Below, piece after piece: positions 22,474-30,845 of a stretch of DNA of 64,000 nucleotides. Position 1 is the first letter of the stretch; the number at the start of each line of letters is the position of its first letter. A program made the translations under genes and the position numbers. This DNA is from Thermomonas sp. (GTDB lineage Bacteria > Pseudomonadota > Gammaproteobacteria > Xanthomonadales > Xanthomonadaceae), in NCBI GenBank assembly GCA_016720345.1, contig JADKKV010000002.1, positions 124,001 through 188,000 of the forward strand, written 5' to 3'. The notes beneath the pieces are model-generated. The model was not told the DNA's origin. It ran no database searches and was given only the letters and a program-made list of their open reading frames with translations.

Positions 22474-23403
22474 ATGAGCAACGCCACCCCGACCCTGGTC
22501 ATCGCCATCACCGCGCGTGCGCTGTTCCACCTCGAGGACAGCCACGGCCTGTTCGAGGCCAAGGGCGTGAAGGCCTACGCCGACTACCAGCGCCAGCGCG
22601 AGGACGACATGCTGGAACCGGGGATTGCGTTCCCGCTGGTGCGCAAGCTGCTGGCCTTGAACGAGGGTTCGCCCGCGGACGCACCGCGGGTCGAGGTCAT
22701 CCTGCTCTCGCGCAATTCGTCCGACACCGGCCTGCGCATCTTCAATTCGATCCAGCACCACCGCCTCGACATCCGCCGCGCCACCTTCACCTCGGGGGCG
22801 CCGGTGTGGCCCTACATCCGGCCGTTCGGCGCGCAGCTGTTCCTGTCCGCGAACCCGGAATCGGTGCGGCGGGCGCTGGAGGCGGGCATCGCCGCGGCCA
22901 CGATCCTGCCCGCGCGTGCGCCGGAGTCGGCACCCGGCGATGCGCGCCACGACCAGGTGCGGATCGCATTCGACGGCGACGCGGTGATCTTCGGCGACGA
23001 GAGCGAGCGCGTCTCGCGCGAGCAGGGGGTGGAGGCGTTCGGCCGCCACGAGCGCGAACGCGCCCGCGAACCGTTGTCCGGTGGCCCGTTTCGCGGCTTC
23101 CTGTCCGCCCTGCATGACCTGCAGGCGGCGTTCCCGGCGGGTGATGACGCGCCGATCCGCACCGCGCTGGTGACCGCACGCTCCGCGCCCGCGCACGAAC
23201 GCGTGATCCGCACCCTGCGCGAATGGGAAGTGCGCCTGGACGAGGCGCTGTTCCTCGGCGGCCGCGACAAGGGCCCGTTCCTGGAGGCATTCGGCGCCGA
23301 CATCTTCTTCGACGACTCGCCGCACAACATCGATTCGGCGCGCCGCCACGTCGCCGCTGGCCACGTGCCGCACGGGGTGGCCAACATGCAGGACCCGGGT
23401 TGA
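22474..23403 (+). CDS. Cytosolic 5'-nucleotidase (NT5C1-like)
   Basis: A 309-residue protein of the bacterial 5'-nucleotidase family related to animal NT5C1. Marks are LVIAITARALFHLEDSH at the N-terminus, EVILLSRNSSDTGLRIFNSI, FLSANPESVRRALEAGIAAA, QVRIAFDGDAVIFGDESE with the HAD-like Asp pair, and DIFFDDSPHNIDSARRHV at the C-terminus. It hydrolyses nucleoside 5'-monophosphates. GATACT lies exactly 6 nt before the ATG. It converges with the DUF2939 gene with 1 bp between stop codons. Confidence 0.87.
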   Translation: MSNATPTLVIAITARALFHLEDSHGLFEAKGVKAYADYQRQREDDMLEPGIAFPLVRKLLALNEGSPADAPRVEVILLSRNSSDTGLRIFNSIQHHRLDIRRATFTSGAPVWPYIRPFGAQLFLSANPESVRRALEAGIAAATILPARAPESAPGDARHDQVRIAFDGDAVIFGDESERVSREQGVEAFGRHERERAREPLSGGPFRGFLSALHDLQAAFPAGDDAPIRTALVTARSAPAHERVIRTLREWEVRLDEALFLGGRDKGPFLEAFGADIFFDDSPHNIDSARRHVAAGHVPHGVANMQDPG

Positions 23404-23404
23404 G

Positions 23405-23944
23405 TCAGTCCGGCAGGCGCAGGCCGGTCAGTTTCCAGGCAAGGCCGGTGCGAGTGAATTCGAACACCAGTGGTTTGCCGTCCGCGGTCTCCACCGTCGC
23501 GGTAAACAGGGATGTTGATTCGAAGTTGGTCGTCGCATTCTGCAGCGGATCGACCGCCTTCGGCCGCTCGCCCGGGGCAACCTGTCCGCCGAGGCGCTTG
23601 GCCAGGGCGCTGCCGCGCAACAAGGTCGCGATGCCAAGCGGTGACACCATTGCGTCGATCGCCGGTTCCGCGATCACCGTGCTTACGCCGGACACCACGT
23701 CGGACGTGGTGCCACGGCCCATGCGACCGATGATGCCGCCGACGATCCGTTGCTGGACCTGCGGGGTCACGCTATCGCGCAGTTTCTCGAAATCCACGAA
23801 GCGGACAAGCTCGCCGTATTCGCCTTTCGCGACCACGTTGCGAATGCCGTTGATCGCGAGGTACGGGCCGGCCACCGCGTAGGCAAGCATCGCAACCAAC
23901 AGCGCGCCGATCCCGGCAAGCAGCCACTTCGTCCTGGACGTCAT
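23405..23944 (-). CDS. DUF2939 family membrane-anchored protein
   Basis: A 179-residue protein with one N-terminal membrane segment (WLLAGIGALLVAMLAYAVAG), so probably inner-membrane anchored with a periplasmic domain. The body (YLAINGIRNVVAKGEYGEL, RFVDFEKLRDSVTPQVQQRI, LVFEFTRTGLAWKLTGLRLP) fits the DUF2939 family. I used the ATG at 23944; an upstream ATG at 23995 would add 17 residues without a better signal. Codon use is slightly less GC-biased than its neighbours. Function unknown. Confidence 0.75.
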   Translation of the reverse strand: MTSRTKWLLAGIGALLVAMLAYAVAGPYLAINGIRNVVAKGEYGELVRFVDFEKLRDSVTPQVQQRIVGGIIGRMGRGTTSDVVSGVSTVIAEPAIDAMVSPLGIATLLRGSALAKRLGGQVAPGERPKAVDPLQNATTNFESTSLFTATVETADGKPLVFEFTRTGLAWKLTGLRLPD

Positions 23945-24015
23945 CTTGCAACCTGCCTGGAATCCATCATTGCCGCTATCGTGCGGATTCGACATGGCCC
24001 CGGCAAGTAGCCGGC

Positions 24016-25461
24016 TCAGCGTGATCCGGCGTCGAGGTCCCGGGCCCATGCCTGCAAGCCATCCAGCAGGGCCTGCTTGCCGTCATCCCCCGCGTGCGCA
24101 GCGCGCAGTTCCGCGATCTGCTGGTTGAATTGCGCCAGCGTCAGTTCCGACCAGCCATTGTCCGCGTGCAGGCGCTCGCGCCGGTAGGCATTCCAGCGCT
24201 CGCGTTCTGCAGGCAACAGGCTTGCTGGCCAGTTGCGGGCGCGGTAGCGGAACAGCAGCTCCGGCAGGCGCGCGTCGCGGAAGGCGTAATGCGCGTTCGC
24301 CAGCAGGTGTGGCGGGGTGCCGCGCACCTGCGCGAGCAGGCGCTTGTCGCCATCGCCGATGAAGCCGTCGTACAGCGCGGCATCGACGTCGACCGTCGTC
24401 GCCGCGCGTGGGCGGGCGTAAACGCGCCGCACCTTCTCGGCGATCGCCGGGCCCACCGCCTGCAGGCGCGCCGCGCGCCGCAGCACCGCATCGGGATCGA
24501 TCCGCAGCCGCGCGAAATCGGCCTCGCGCAGGTGTTCCCATGGCACCAGCGCCGGGCACTTGTTGACGTGCACTTCCTTCAGCGGGACGCGCGCCTCGCC
24601 TTCCGGCAGGTCGGCCTGGCGGATGTACAGGCGCTCGGCGATGGCGTCGGCGCCGAGTTCGAGCAGGGCATCCGGCTCGCTGTCTAGGTCCAGCACGATC
24701 ACCCGCGAGTCGAACAGCGGATGCCGCGCCAGCGGGATCACCGGTGCCGCGCACAGGCGCGACGCCGGATAGCGCTGCGACACGTGCAGCAGCGGGGTCA
24801 TGCCGGTGGTGTCCAGCAGCGATGCGGCGTGGCGCTTGTCGCGCAGGCGCAGCGCGTAATCCCACAGCCGCGGCTGGTGGCGCCGGAACAGGCGGGCGAT
24901 GCCGATGGTCGCGCGCACGTCGCTCAGGGCCTCGTGCGCATCGCCGACGCGCAGGGCGTTGTCCTCGGCCAGGTGCTCGAGCTTGAAGCTGGTGCCGCCG
25001 CCATCTTCGCGCTGGCGCCAGCAGATGCCCTCCGGGCGCAGCGCGTGCATCAGCCGCAGCGCATCCAGCAGGTCCCAGCGCGAGTTGCCGCCCTTCCACT
25101 CGCGTTCGTAGGCGTCGTGGAAATTGCGGTAGAGGCCGTGGCGGACGAATTCGTCGTCGAAGCGCAGCGAGTTGTAACCGGCACTGCAGGTCTGCGGGCG
25201 CGTCATTTCATCGACGATGCGGGCGAACGCCGCGGCCTCGTTCACGCCGTCGCGCAGCGCATCCTGCGGCGCGATGCCGGTAATCAGGGTGGCGATCGGC
25301 GATGGCAGCAGGTCGTCGGCCGGCTGCACGAAGAACGAGACCGGCTCGTCGACCTCCTCCAGCGCTTCGTTGGTGCGGATCGCGGCGAACTGGGCGATCC
25401 GGCTGCGGCGCGGGTCGGCGCCGAAGGTCTCCAGGTCGTAGAACAGGAAGCTGGCGGTCAT
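24016..25461 (-). CDS. sbcB: Exodeoxyribonuclease I
   Basis: A 481-residue 3'-5' single-strand DNA exonuclease used in recombination and mismatch repair. The DEDD-type motifs are visible: FLFYDLETFGADPRRSRIAQ at the N-terminus (ExoI), AGYNSLRFDDEFVRH (ExoII), and the EHLAEDNALRVGDAHEALSDV region (ExoIII). The C-terminal half fits the SH3-like and helical domains of ExoI. The ATG has TACAAT exactly 6 nt upstream on the minus strand, placed at the edge of a palindromic repeat shared with the end of kmo. Confidence 0.95.
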   Translation of the reverse strand: MTASFLFYDLETFGADPRRSRIAQFAAIRTNEALEEVDEPVSFFVQPADDLLPSPIATLITGIAPQDALRDGVNEAAAFARIVDEMTRPQTCSAGYNSLRFDDEFVRHGLYRNFHDAYEREWKGGNSRWDLLDALRLMHALRPEGICWRQREDGGGTSFKLEHLAEDNALRVGDAHEALSDVRATIGIARLFRRHQPRLWDYALRLRDKRHAASLLDTTGMTPLLHVSQRYPASRLCAAPVIPLARHPLFDSRVIVLDLDSEPDALLELGADAIAERLYIRQADLPEGEARVPLKEVHVNKCPALVPWEHLREADFARLRIDPDAVLRRAARLQAVGPAIAEKVRRVYARPRAATTVDVDAALYDGFIGDGDKRLLAQVRGTPPHLLANAHYAFRDARLPELLFRYRARNWPASLLPAERERWNAYRRERLHADNGWSELTLAQFNQQIAELRAAHAGDDGKQALLDGLQAWARDLDAGSR

Positions 25462-25469
25462 GTGCGTAT

Positions 25470-25535
25470 TGTAGGAGTGGCGTAAGCCGCGACCGCTTTC
25501 CGGGGATCCTGGTCGCGCCCTTCTCCGCGCCTACA
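25470..25535. repeat. Degenerate palindromic extragenic repeat between sbcB and kmo
   Basis: GTAGGAGTGGCGTAAGCCGC.. (25471-25494) and the arm 25511-25534 are inverted copies matching at about 18 of 24 positions. The outer GTAGGAG/CTAC edges resemble the xanthomonad/pseudomonad REP family and the better-preserved copy at 63699-63768. One edge supplies the kmo stop codon (TAG at 25533-25531), the other overlaps the TACAAT box of sbcB. Confidence 0.65.
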
Positions 25536-26880
25536 GGGGCGCGAGGCGGGCGATGACCGCGGCATCCACGGCATCCCAGTCCACGCCTTCCAGCGATTCC
25601 AGCCCGCGCGTGGCGTCTTCCAGTATTTCGCGCTGCACCTCGCTGCGCTGCAGGGCCACCGAATAGCGGATGCGCATGAAGCTGACCATCGCGTAGTGCG
25701 GCACGAAGCGGCCCGGGTGGCGCTCCTGCAGGGCCAGTTCCAGCTGGCGCTGCAACAGGAACGCCGCGTCGTCGACCTTGTCGCGCATCTCGATGTAGTT
25801 CTCCAGCGCCATCTGCTGGATCGCCTCGGCATCCGGCCTGCGTTGCGCCTCGAAGGCGGCGAACGCCTCGGCGAAGCCCCGGTGCTGGTCCAGGTGGTCG
25901 GCCAGGGCGACGCAATCCTCGAACGCGCAGTTCATGCCCTGGCCGTGGAACGGCACCATCGCGTGGGCGGCATCGCCGATCAGCACGGCGCGGCCGTCGA
26001 GGTGCCAGCGGTCCAGGTACAAGGTACCGAGCATGCCGACCGGATTGGCCTCGTAGTCGTGCCGCAATGCGGGGATCAACGGCAGCGCATCCGGGAAGTC
26101 GCGTTCGAACAGCGCCTGCGCATCGTCGGCGGACTGCACCCCGGCGAAGCTCGGGTATGCGCCGGCATGCGGCATGAACAGGGTCACGGTGAAGGTCCGC
26201 TCGTCGTTCGGCAGGGCGATGCACATGTAGTGGCCGCGCGGCCAGATATGCAGGGCGTTGGCTTCGATCCGGAAATCGCCGTTCGCGGCCGGCGGGATCT
26301 CCAGTTCCTTGTAACCGTGGTCGAGCCATTCGGTGCGTTCGTGCAGCGGCACCCGCTTGCCGAGCTCGACGCGCACGGCCGAGCCGGCGCCATCCGCGCC
26401 GACCAGCGCGTGGAAGGGGCGCGCCACCGCCACCTCGTGGTGCAGGAAGGTGGCGAGTGACGCGTCGAAGTCGATCCGCTGCAGGGCGTGGTCGAAATGC
26501 AGGCGCGCGCCGTGCGATTCGGCGATGTCGAGCAGGACGATGTTGAGCTCGCCGCGGTTGATCGACCAGATCACCTCGGAATCGTCGCGCCCGTAGCGCT
26601 GCAGGCCGGGCGCGCCATGCAGGGGGTGCACGAAGCGTCCGCGCATCATCACCGCCTGTCCCATCACCGCATCGTCGGCACCGGCCTGGCGCAAGGCGTG
26701 CAGGCCGCGCTCGGCGAGCGCGAGGTTGATCGAACGGCCGCCGGCGTAGCCGTGGACGCGCGGATCGCCGCGGCGCTCGAACACGTCCACCGACCACCCG
26801 CGCCGGGCGAGCAGGGTGGCGAGCAGGGCGCCGGCGAGGCCACCACCGACGATCGTCAGTGCGCGCGCGTCAGCGGGCAT
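25531..26880 (-). CDS. kmo: Kynurenine 3-monooxygenase
   Basis: A 449-residue FAD- and NADPH-dependent hydroxylase making 3-hydroxykynurenine. The ATG at 26880 opens directly into the dinucleotide fold IVGGGLAGALLATLLARRGW; AGGRSINLALAERGL, RGELNIVLL, and the second FAD motif AVLIGDAAHAMVPFHGQGMN with FEDC follow. The family's C-terminal part with MALENYIEMRDKV is present. It is the last gene of the kynurenine run and overlaps kynU by 11 bp. Its final codon and stop fall inside a degenerate palindromic repeat. Confidence 0.95.
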   Translation of the reverse strand: MPADARALTIVGGGLAGALLATLLARRGWSVDVFERRGDPRVHGYAGGRSINLALAERGLHALRQAGADDAVMGQAVMMRGRFVHPLHGAPGLQRYGRDDSEVIWSINRGELNIVLLDIAESHGARLHFDHALQRIDFDASLATFLHHEVAVARPFHALVGADGAGSAVRVELGKRVPLHERTEWLDHGYKELEIPPAANGDFRIEANALHIWPRGHYMCIALPNDERTFTVTLFMPHAGAYPSFAGVQSADDAQALFERDFPDALPLIPALRHDYEANPVGMLGTLYLDRWHLDGRAVLIGDAAHAMVPFHGQGMNCAFEDCVALADHLDQHRGFAEAFAAFEAQRRPDAEAIQQMALENYIEMRDKVDDAAFLLQRQLELALQERHPGRFVPHYAMVSFMRIRYSVALQRSEVQREILEDATRGLESLEGVDWDAVDAAVIARLAPL

Positions 26881-28144
26881 CACGCCACTCCCGTACGCTG
26901 GCGGCGAAACGCAGGACGTCGGCATGGGTGTTGTAAAGCGGCACCGGAGAGATGCGGATCACGTCGGGTTCGCGCCAGTCGCCGAGCACGCCGCGCGAAG
27001 CGAGGAATCCGAACAGATCGCGGCCACGTTCGCGTCCGCCGATCACGCGGATCGACAACTGGCAGCCGCGTTGCCGCACCTCCCGCGGAGTCACGACCTG
27101 CAGGATGTCGCCAAGGCCGGCATCGATCAGCTGCTCCAGGTAGCCGGTGAGCCGTTCCGACTTCGCGCGCAGGGCCGCCATCGTCGCCCGGTCGAACTGT
27201 TCCAGCGCGGCACGCAGCGGCGCCAGGCCGAGGATCGGCGGGTTCGACAGCTGCCAGCCGTCCGCGCCCGGGGTCGGCTCGAATTCGGGACCCATCCGGA
27301 AACGCACCGCCGCATCGTTGCCCCACCAGCCGGCGAAGCGCGGGCGCGCGGTACGCGCGTGGCGCTCGTGCACGAAGCAGCCGGCAACCGCGCCCGGGCC
27401 CGAGTTCAGGTACTTGTAGTGGCACCAGACCGCGAAATCCGCGCCGGAATCGTGCAGTTGCAACGGCAGGTTGCCGACCGCGTGGGCAAGGTCGAAGCCG
27501 ACCACGGCGCCGGCGGCGTGGCCCAGCCGCGTGATTTCCCCGAGGTCGAACGCCTGCCCGGTGCGGTACTGCACGCCCGGCCAGACGATTGCCGCCAGCC
27601 GCGGCCCGTGCTCCGCGATCGCGCGTTCGATCGCCGCCATCGAGAAGGTGCCGCCGTCCACGTCGGGTTCGACCTCGATCAGCGCCTCGGCCGGATCCAG
27701 GCCGTGGAAGCGGACCTGCGATTCCAGCGCATAGCGGTCCGACGGGAAGGCGCCGGCTTCCATCAGCAGCAACGGGCGCTCGCGGGTCGGGCGGTAGAAG
27801 CCGACCAGCATCAGGTGCAGGTTGGCGGTCAGCGAATTCATCGCCACCACTTCCTGCGGCAGCGCGCCGACCACCCGCGCCAGCGGATCGCGCACCAGTT
27901 CGTGATAGGTCATCCATTGCGCCTGGCCGGTGAAATGGCCCTCGACGGCTTCCGTCGCCCACTTGTCCAGCACCTCCTCGACGTGGGCGCGCGCGCCCTT
28001 TGGCTGCAGGCCCAGCGAATTGCCGACGAAATAGGCCTGCGTGCCGCCTGCGTGCAGCGGCAGGTGGAACTCCTCGCGGAAATGGCGCAGCGGATCGACC
28101 GCGTCGCAGGCGTGCGCGTAAGCGTCGGCGAAAATCTCGGTCAT
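26870..28144 (-). CDS. kynU: Kynureninase
   Basis: A 424-residue PLP enzyme cleaving (3-hydroxy)kynurenine to (3-hydroxy)anthranilate and alanine. Marks are AYFVGNSLGLQPKGARAHVE, EVVAMNSLTANLHLMLVGFY, GFDLAHAVGNLPLQLHDSGA and the PLP-lysine segment AVWCHYKYLNSGPGAVAGCF, plus WWGN. The length matches the family. It starts in an ATGA overlap with the ACMS decarboxylase gene. Confidence 0.96.
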   Translation of the reverse strand: MTEIFADAYAHACDAVDPLRHFREEFHLPLHAGGTQAYFVGNSLGLQPKGARAHVEEVLDKWATEAVEGHFTGQAQWMTYHELVRDPLARVVGALPQEVVAMNSLTANLHLMLVGFYRPTRERPLLLMEAGAFPSDRYALESQVRFHGLDPAEALIEVEPDVDGGTFSMAAIERAIAEHGPRLAAIVWPGVQYRTGQAFDLGEITRLGHAAGAVVGFDLAHAVGNLPLQLHDSGADFAVWCHYKYLNSGPGAVAGCFVHERHARTARPRFAGWWGNDAAVRFRMGPEFEPTPGADGWQLSNPPILGLAPLRAALEQFDRATMAALRAKSERLTGYLEQLIDAGLGDILQVVTPREVRQRGCQLSIRVIGGRERGRDLFGFLASRGVLGDWREPDVIRISPVPLYNTHADVLRFAASVREWRDAR

Positions 28145-29166
28145 GCGAACCTCGTGGCGGGCAGGCCAAGCCATTCCAGCGCGGTGCCGTGGTAGATCCG
28201 GGCGCGCTGCGCGTCATCCAGCGCAAGGCGTTCGATGCCTTCGCCCGGCACCTGTTCGCCGAGCGGGAAGGGGTAGTCGGTGCCCAGCATCACCCGGTCG
28301 ATCCCGCAGGTCTCGAGCAGGTAACGCAGGGCGGCATCGTCGGCCACCCACGAATCGAAATACAGGCGCTTCAAATACTCGCGGGGGTTGCGGAAGTTGT
28401 CGGTGGCGACCAGGTCCGGGCGCATGTTGAAGCCGTGCTCGATGCGGCCGATGGTGTAGGGGAAGCTGCCGCCGCCGTGGGCCATGCACACGCGCAGTTT
28501 CGGCAGGCGTTCCAGCACGCCGCCAAAAACCAGGCAGCAGGCCGCGCGCGACTGTTCCGCGGGCATGCCCACCAGCCACGGCAGCCAGTACTTGGGCATG
28601 CTGTCGGTGCCCATCATGTCCCACGGATGCACCAGGATCGCCGCGCCGAGGTCGCTGGCGGCCTGGAAGAAATCGAACAGTTCCGGCGCGTCGAGGTTCC
28701 AGTGCACCCCGTTGGGGCCGCTGATGTGCGAGCCGATCTGCACGCCCTGCAGGCCGAGCTCGTCCATGCAGCGCTCCAGCTCGCGGATCGCCAGCTGCGG
28801 GCTCTGCAGCGGCAGCGTGCCGATGCCCGCGTAATGGCGCGGAAAGTCGCGGCAGGTCTGGGCCATGTGGTCGTTCAGGGCCTGGTGCAGTTCCAGCGCG
28901 TGGTGCGGCCTGGCCCATTCGCTGAACATCACCGGCACCGTGCTCAGCACCTGCACCTGCACCCCGAAGCCGGCGTAGTCGTCGATGCGGATCTGCGGGT
29001 CCCAGGTCTTCGGCCAGATCTCGCGGAAGAACTTGCCGTCCTTGTAGATGCGGTGGCGGCCGTCGTCGCCGTGGTGGATCACCGGGAACCGCGGATCACC
29101 GTACTTCGCGGCCAGGTCGGGCCAGTCGCGCGGCAGGTAGTGGGCGTGGGTGTCGATCTTCAGCAT
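28141..29166 (-). CDS. 2-Amino-3-carboxymuconate-6-semialdehyde decarboxylase
   Basis: A 341-residue amidohydrolase-fold, zinc-dependent decarboxylase (ACMSD). The metal ligands are visible: DTHAHYLP at the N-terminus, His in ILVHPWDMMG, HGGGSFPYTIGR and Asp in VMLGTDYPFPLGE. It removes CO2 from ACMS to give 2-aminomuconate semialdehyde, steering carbon away from quinolinate and NAD. Its presence argues that the cluster is for tryptophan catabolism. Overlaps kynU by 4 bp, 10 bp after the dioxygenase gene. Confidence 0.95.
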   Translation of the reverse strand: MLKIDTHAHYLPRDWPDLAAKYGDPRFPVIHHGDDGRHRIYKDGKFFREIWPKTWDPQIRIDDYAGFGVQVQVLSTVPVMFSEWARPHHALELHQALNDHMAQTCRDFPRHYAGIGTLPLQSPQLAIRELERCMDELGLQGVQIGSHISGPNGVHWNLDAPELFDFFQAASDLGAAILVHPWDMMGTDSMPKYWLPWLVGMPAEQSRAACCLVFGGVLERLPKLRVCMAHGGGSFPYTIGRIEHGFNMRPDLVATDNFRNPREYLKRLYFDSWVADDAALRYLLETCGIDRVMLGTDYPFPLGEQVPGEGIERLALDDAQRARIYHGTALEWLGLPATRFA

Positions 29167-29176
29167 GCGCGGCGGC

Positions 29177-29740
29177 TCAGGTGATGTCCGCCTGCGACGG
29201 CGCGTCCATGTCGTAACGCGTCGGCCGCGGATTGAGCGCGCCGCATTCGCTGCAGGTGCGCAGCGCGTCGTCGCGGTAGAAGCGTTCGAACACCTTGAAG
29301 AAATCCTGCTCGATGTCCACCAGGTGGAAGAATTCCTCGTACAGCTTGTGGTTGCAGCCGACGCAGAACCACATCAGGGCATCGTCCTCGTGCGCCAGGC
29401 GCTTGCGCTCGATGACCAGGCCGATGCTGCCCGCCATCCGCTGCGGCGAGTGCGGCACCCGCGGCGGCAGGTAGAACATCTCGCCGGCGCTGATCCGGAT
29501 GTCGCGCGCAGCGCCCTGCTTTCCATCGAAATCTTCCTGGATGCGCAGGACCATCTCGCCCTCGAGCTGGTAGAACCACTCCGGACCGTCCTCGAAGTGG
29601 TAATCGGTGCGCGCGTTCGGGCCGCCGACGATCATCACGATGTAGTGGTCGTCGACGATGCACTTGTTGCCGACCGGCGGCTTCAGCAGGTGCCGGTGCT
29701 CGTCGATCCACGCCTGCAGGTTGATCGGGTTCGGCAGCAT
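29177..29740 (-). CDS. 3-Hydroxyanthranilate 3,4-dioxygenase
   Basis: A 187-residue cupin that opens the 3-hydroxyanthranilate ring with O2 to form ACMS. The catalytic iron ligands are His48, Glu54 ([10 protein letters not shown]) and His97 (PPRVPHSP). The C-terminus carries the second, rubredoxin-like iron site with CxxC pairs in [10 protein letters not shown] and TCSECGAL, which is the bacterial form of the enzyme. ATG at 29740; 4 bp after ridA/amnD and 10 bp before the ACMSD gene. Confidence 0.96.
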   Translation of the reverse strand: MLPNPINLQAWIDEHRHLLKPPVGNKCIVDDHYIVMIVGGPNARTDYHFEDGPEWFYQLEGEMVLRIQEDFDGKQGAARDIRISAGEMFYLPPRVPHSPQRMAGSIGLVIERKRLAHEDDALMWFCVGCNHKLYEEFFHLVDIEQDFFKVFERFYRDDALRTCSECGALNPRPTRYDMDAPSQADIT

Positions 29741-29744
29741 GGCG

Positions 29745-30170
29745 TCAGTCCCCCAGCACGGCGATGCACTTGAGCTCGATCGCGATCGGCGTCGGCAGGG
29801 CGGTGATGCCGAGGGTGGTGCGGCAGGGCGCGCCGGCCGGATCCGGGAAGAACTCGGCCCAGATCGCGTTGTAGGCCTTGAAGTCGCGCGCCATGTCGGT
29901 GAGGTAGACGGTGACGTCGGCCAGGTCCTCCCAGCGTGCGCCACTGGCCTCCAGCACCGCGCGCACGTTGGCGAACACCGCGCGCGCCTGCGCCTCGATG
30001 TCGTACCTGCGCACCCGCCCGTCGGCGAAATACTCGTTGCCGGCGATGGCGTTGGTGGCGGGGTCGCGCGGGCCGATCCCGGACAGGAACAGCAGGTTGC
30101 CGACCCGCCGCGCGTGCGGGTAGCTGCCGACGGCCTTCGGCGCCGCGGTGGCGTGCACGGCATCGTTCAT
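29745..30170 (-). CDS. RidA-family enzyme, probable 2-aminomuconate deaminase
   Basis: A 141-residue RidA/YjgF fold protein. The conserved active-site arginine is in [13 protein letters not shown] and the end [13 protein letters not shown] is typical. In other bacterial kynurenine/nitrobenzoate clusters a RidA paralogue acts as 2-aminomuconate deaminase (AmnD/NbaF), converting 2-aminomuconate to 2-hydroxymuconate (4-oxalocrotonate) and ammonia; the position between the dehydrogenase and the dioxygenase genes supports that role here. A general enamine/imine deaminase function remains possible. Overlaps the carbonic anhydrase stop by 1 bp. Confidence 0.82.
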   Translation of the reverse strand: MNDAVHATAAPKAVGSYPHARRVGNLLFLSGIGPRDPATNAIAGNEYFADGRVRRYDIEAQARAVFANVRAVLEASGARWEDLADVTVYLTDMARDFKAYNAIWAEFFPDPAGAPCRTTLGITALPTPIAIELKCIAVLGD

Positions 30171-30832
30171 CAGCGGTCCTCCCGGTCCAGCCTGATCGCC
30201 GCCAGCGCGGCGGCGTACTGCGGTTCCAGCTGGTCCGCGGCGGCCACGTTGAGGCCGAGGTCGTGCACCCGCCCATCGCGCAGGGTGTACACCCAGCCAT
30301 GCACCGACAACACCTGCCCGCGCGCCCAGGCATCGCGGACGATGGTGGTCTGGCAGACGTTGGCGACCTGCTCAAGTGCATTGAGCTCGCACAGGCGATC
30401 GTGCTGCAGCGGTTCGTCGCCGGCATCCAGCAGCAACTGCGCATGCTTGGTGGAGACGTCGCCGACATGGCGGATCCAGTTGTCGGCCAGGCCCACCCGC
30501 GCATTGGTCAGCGCCGCATGCACGCCGCCGCAGCCATAGTGGCCGACCACAAGGACATGCTCGACCTTGAGCACGTCGACCGCGAACTGGATCACCGACA
30601 GGCAGTTGAGGTCGGTGTGCACCACGACATTGGCGATGTTGCGATGCACGAACACCTCGCCCGGGGCGAGGTCCACCACCTGGTTCGCCGGCACTCGCGA
30701 ATCGGAACAGCCGATCCACAGGTATTTCGGCGTCTGCTGCCGCGACAACCGTTCGAAGAAACCCGGGTCCTCGCGCGAGATGCGTTCGGCCCAGGCGCGG
30801 TTGTTGTGCAGCAGGTCGTCGAGTCGGTTCAT
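30170..30832 (-). CDS. can: Beta-class carbonic anhydrase
   Basis: A 220-residue zinc enzyme interconverting CO2 and bicarbonate. All four metal/active-site residues are at the E. coli Can positions: Cys42 and Asp44 in IGCSDSRVP, His98 and Cys101 in HYGCGGVHA. The ATG at 30832 gives the normal family N-terminus. It is embedded in the kynurenine run (13 bp after the dehydrogenase gene, 1-bp overlap with the deaminase gene), suggesting co-expression with CO2-releasing steps; this coupling is inferred. Confidence 0.95.
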   Translation of the reverse strand: MNRLDDLLHNNRAWAERISREDPGFFERLSRQQTPKYLWIGCSDSRVPANQVVDLAPGEVFVHRNIANVVVHTDLNCLSVIQFAVDVLKVEHVLVVGHYGCGGVHAALTNARVGLADNWIRHVGDVSTKHAQLLLDAGDEPLQHDRLCELNALEQVANVCQTTIVRDAWARGQVLSVHGWVYTLRDGRVHDLGLNVAAADQLEPQYAAALAAIRLDREDR

Positions 30833-30845
30833 GCAGGTTCCACGG

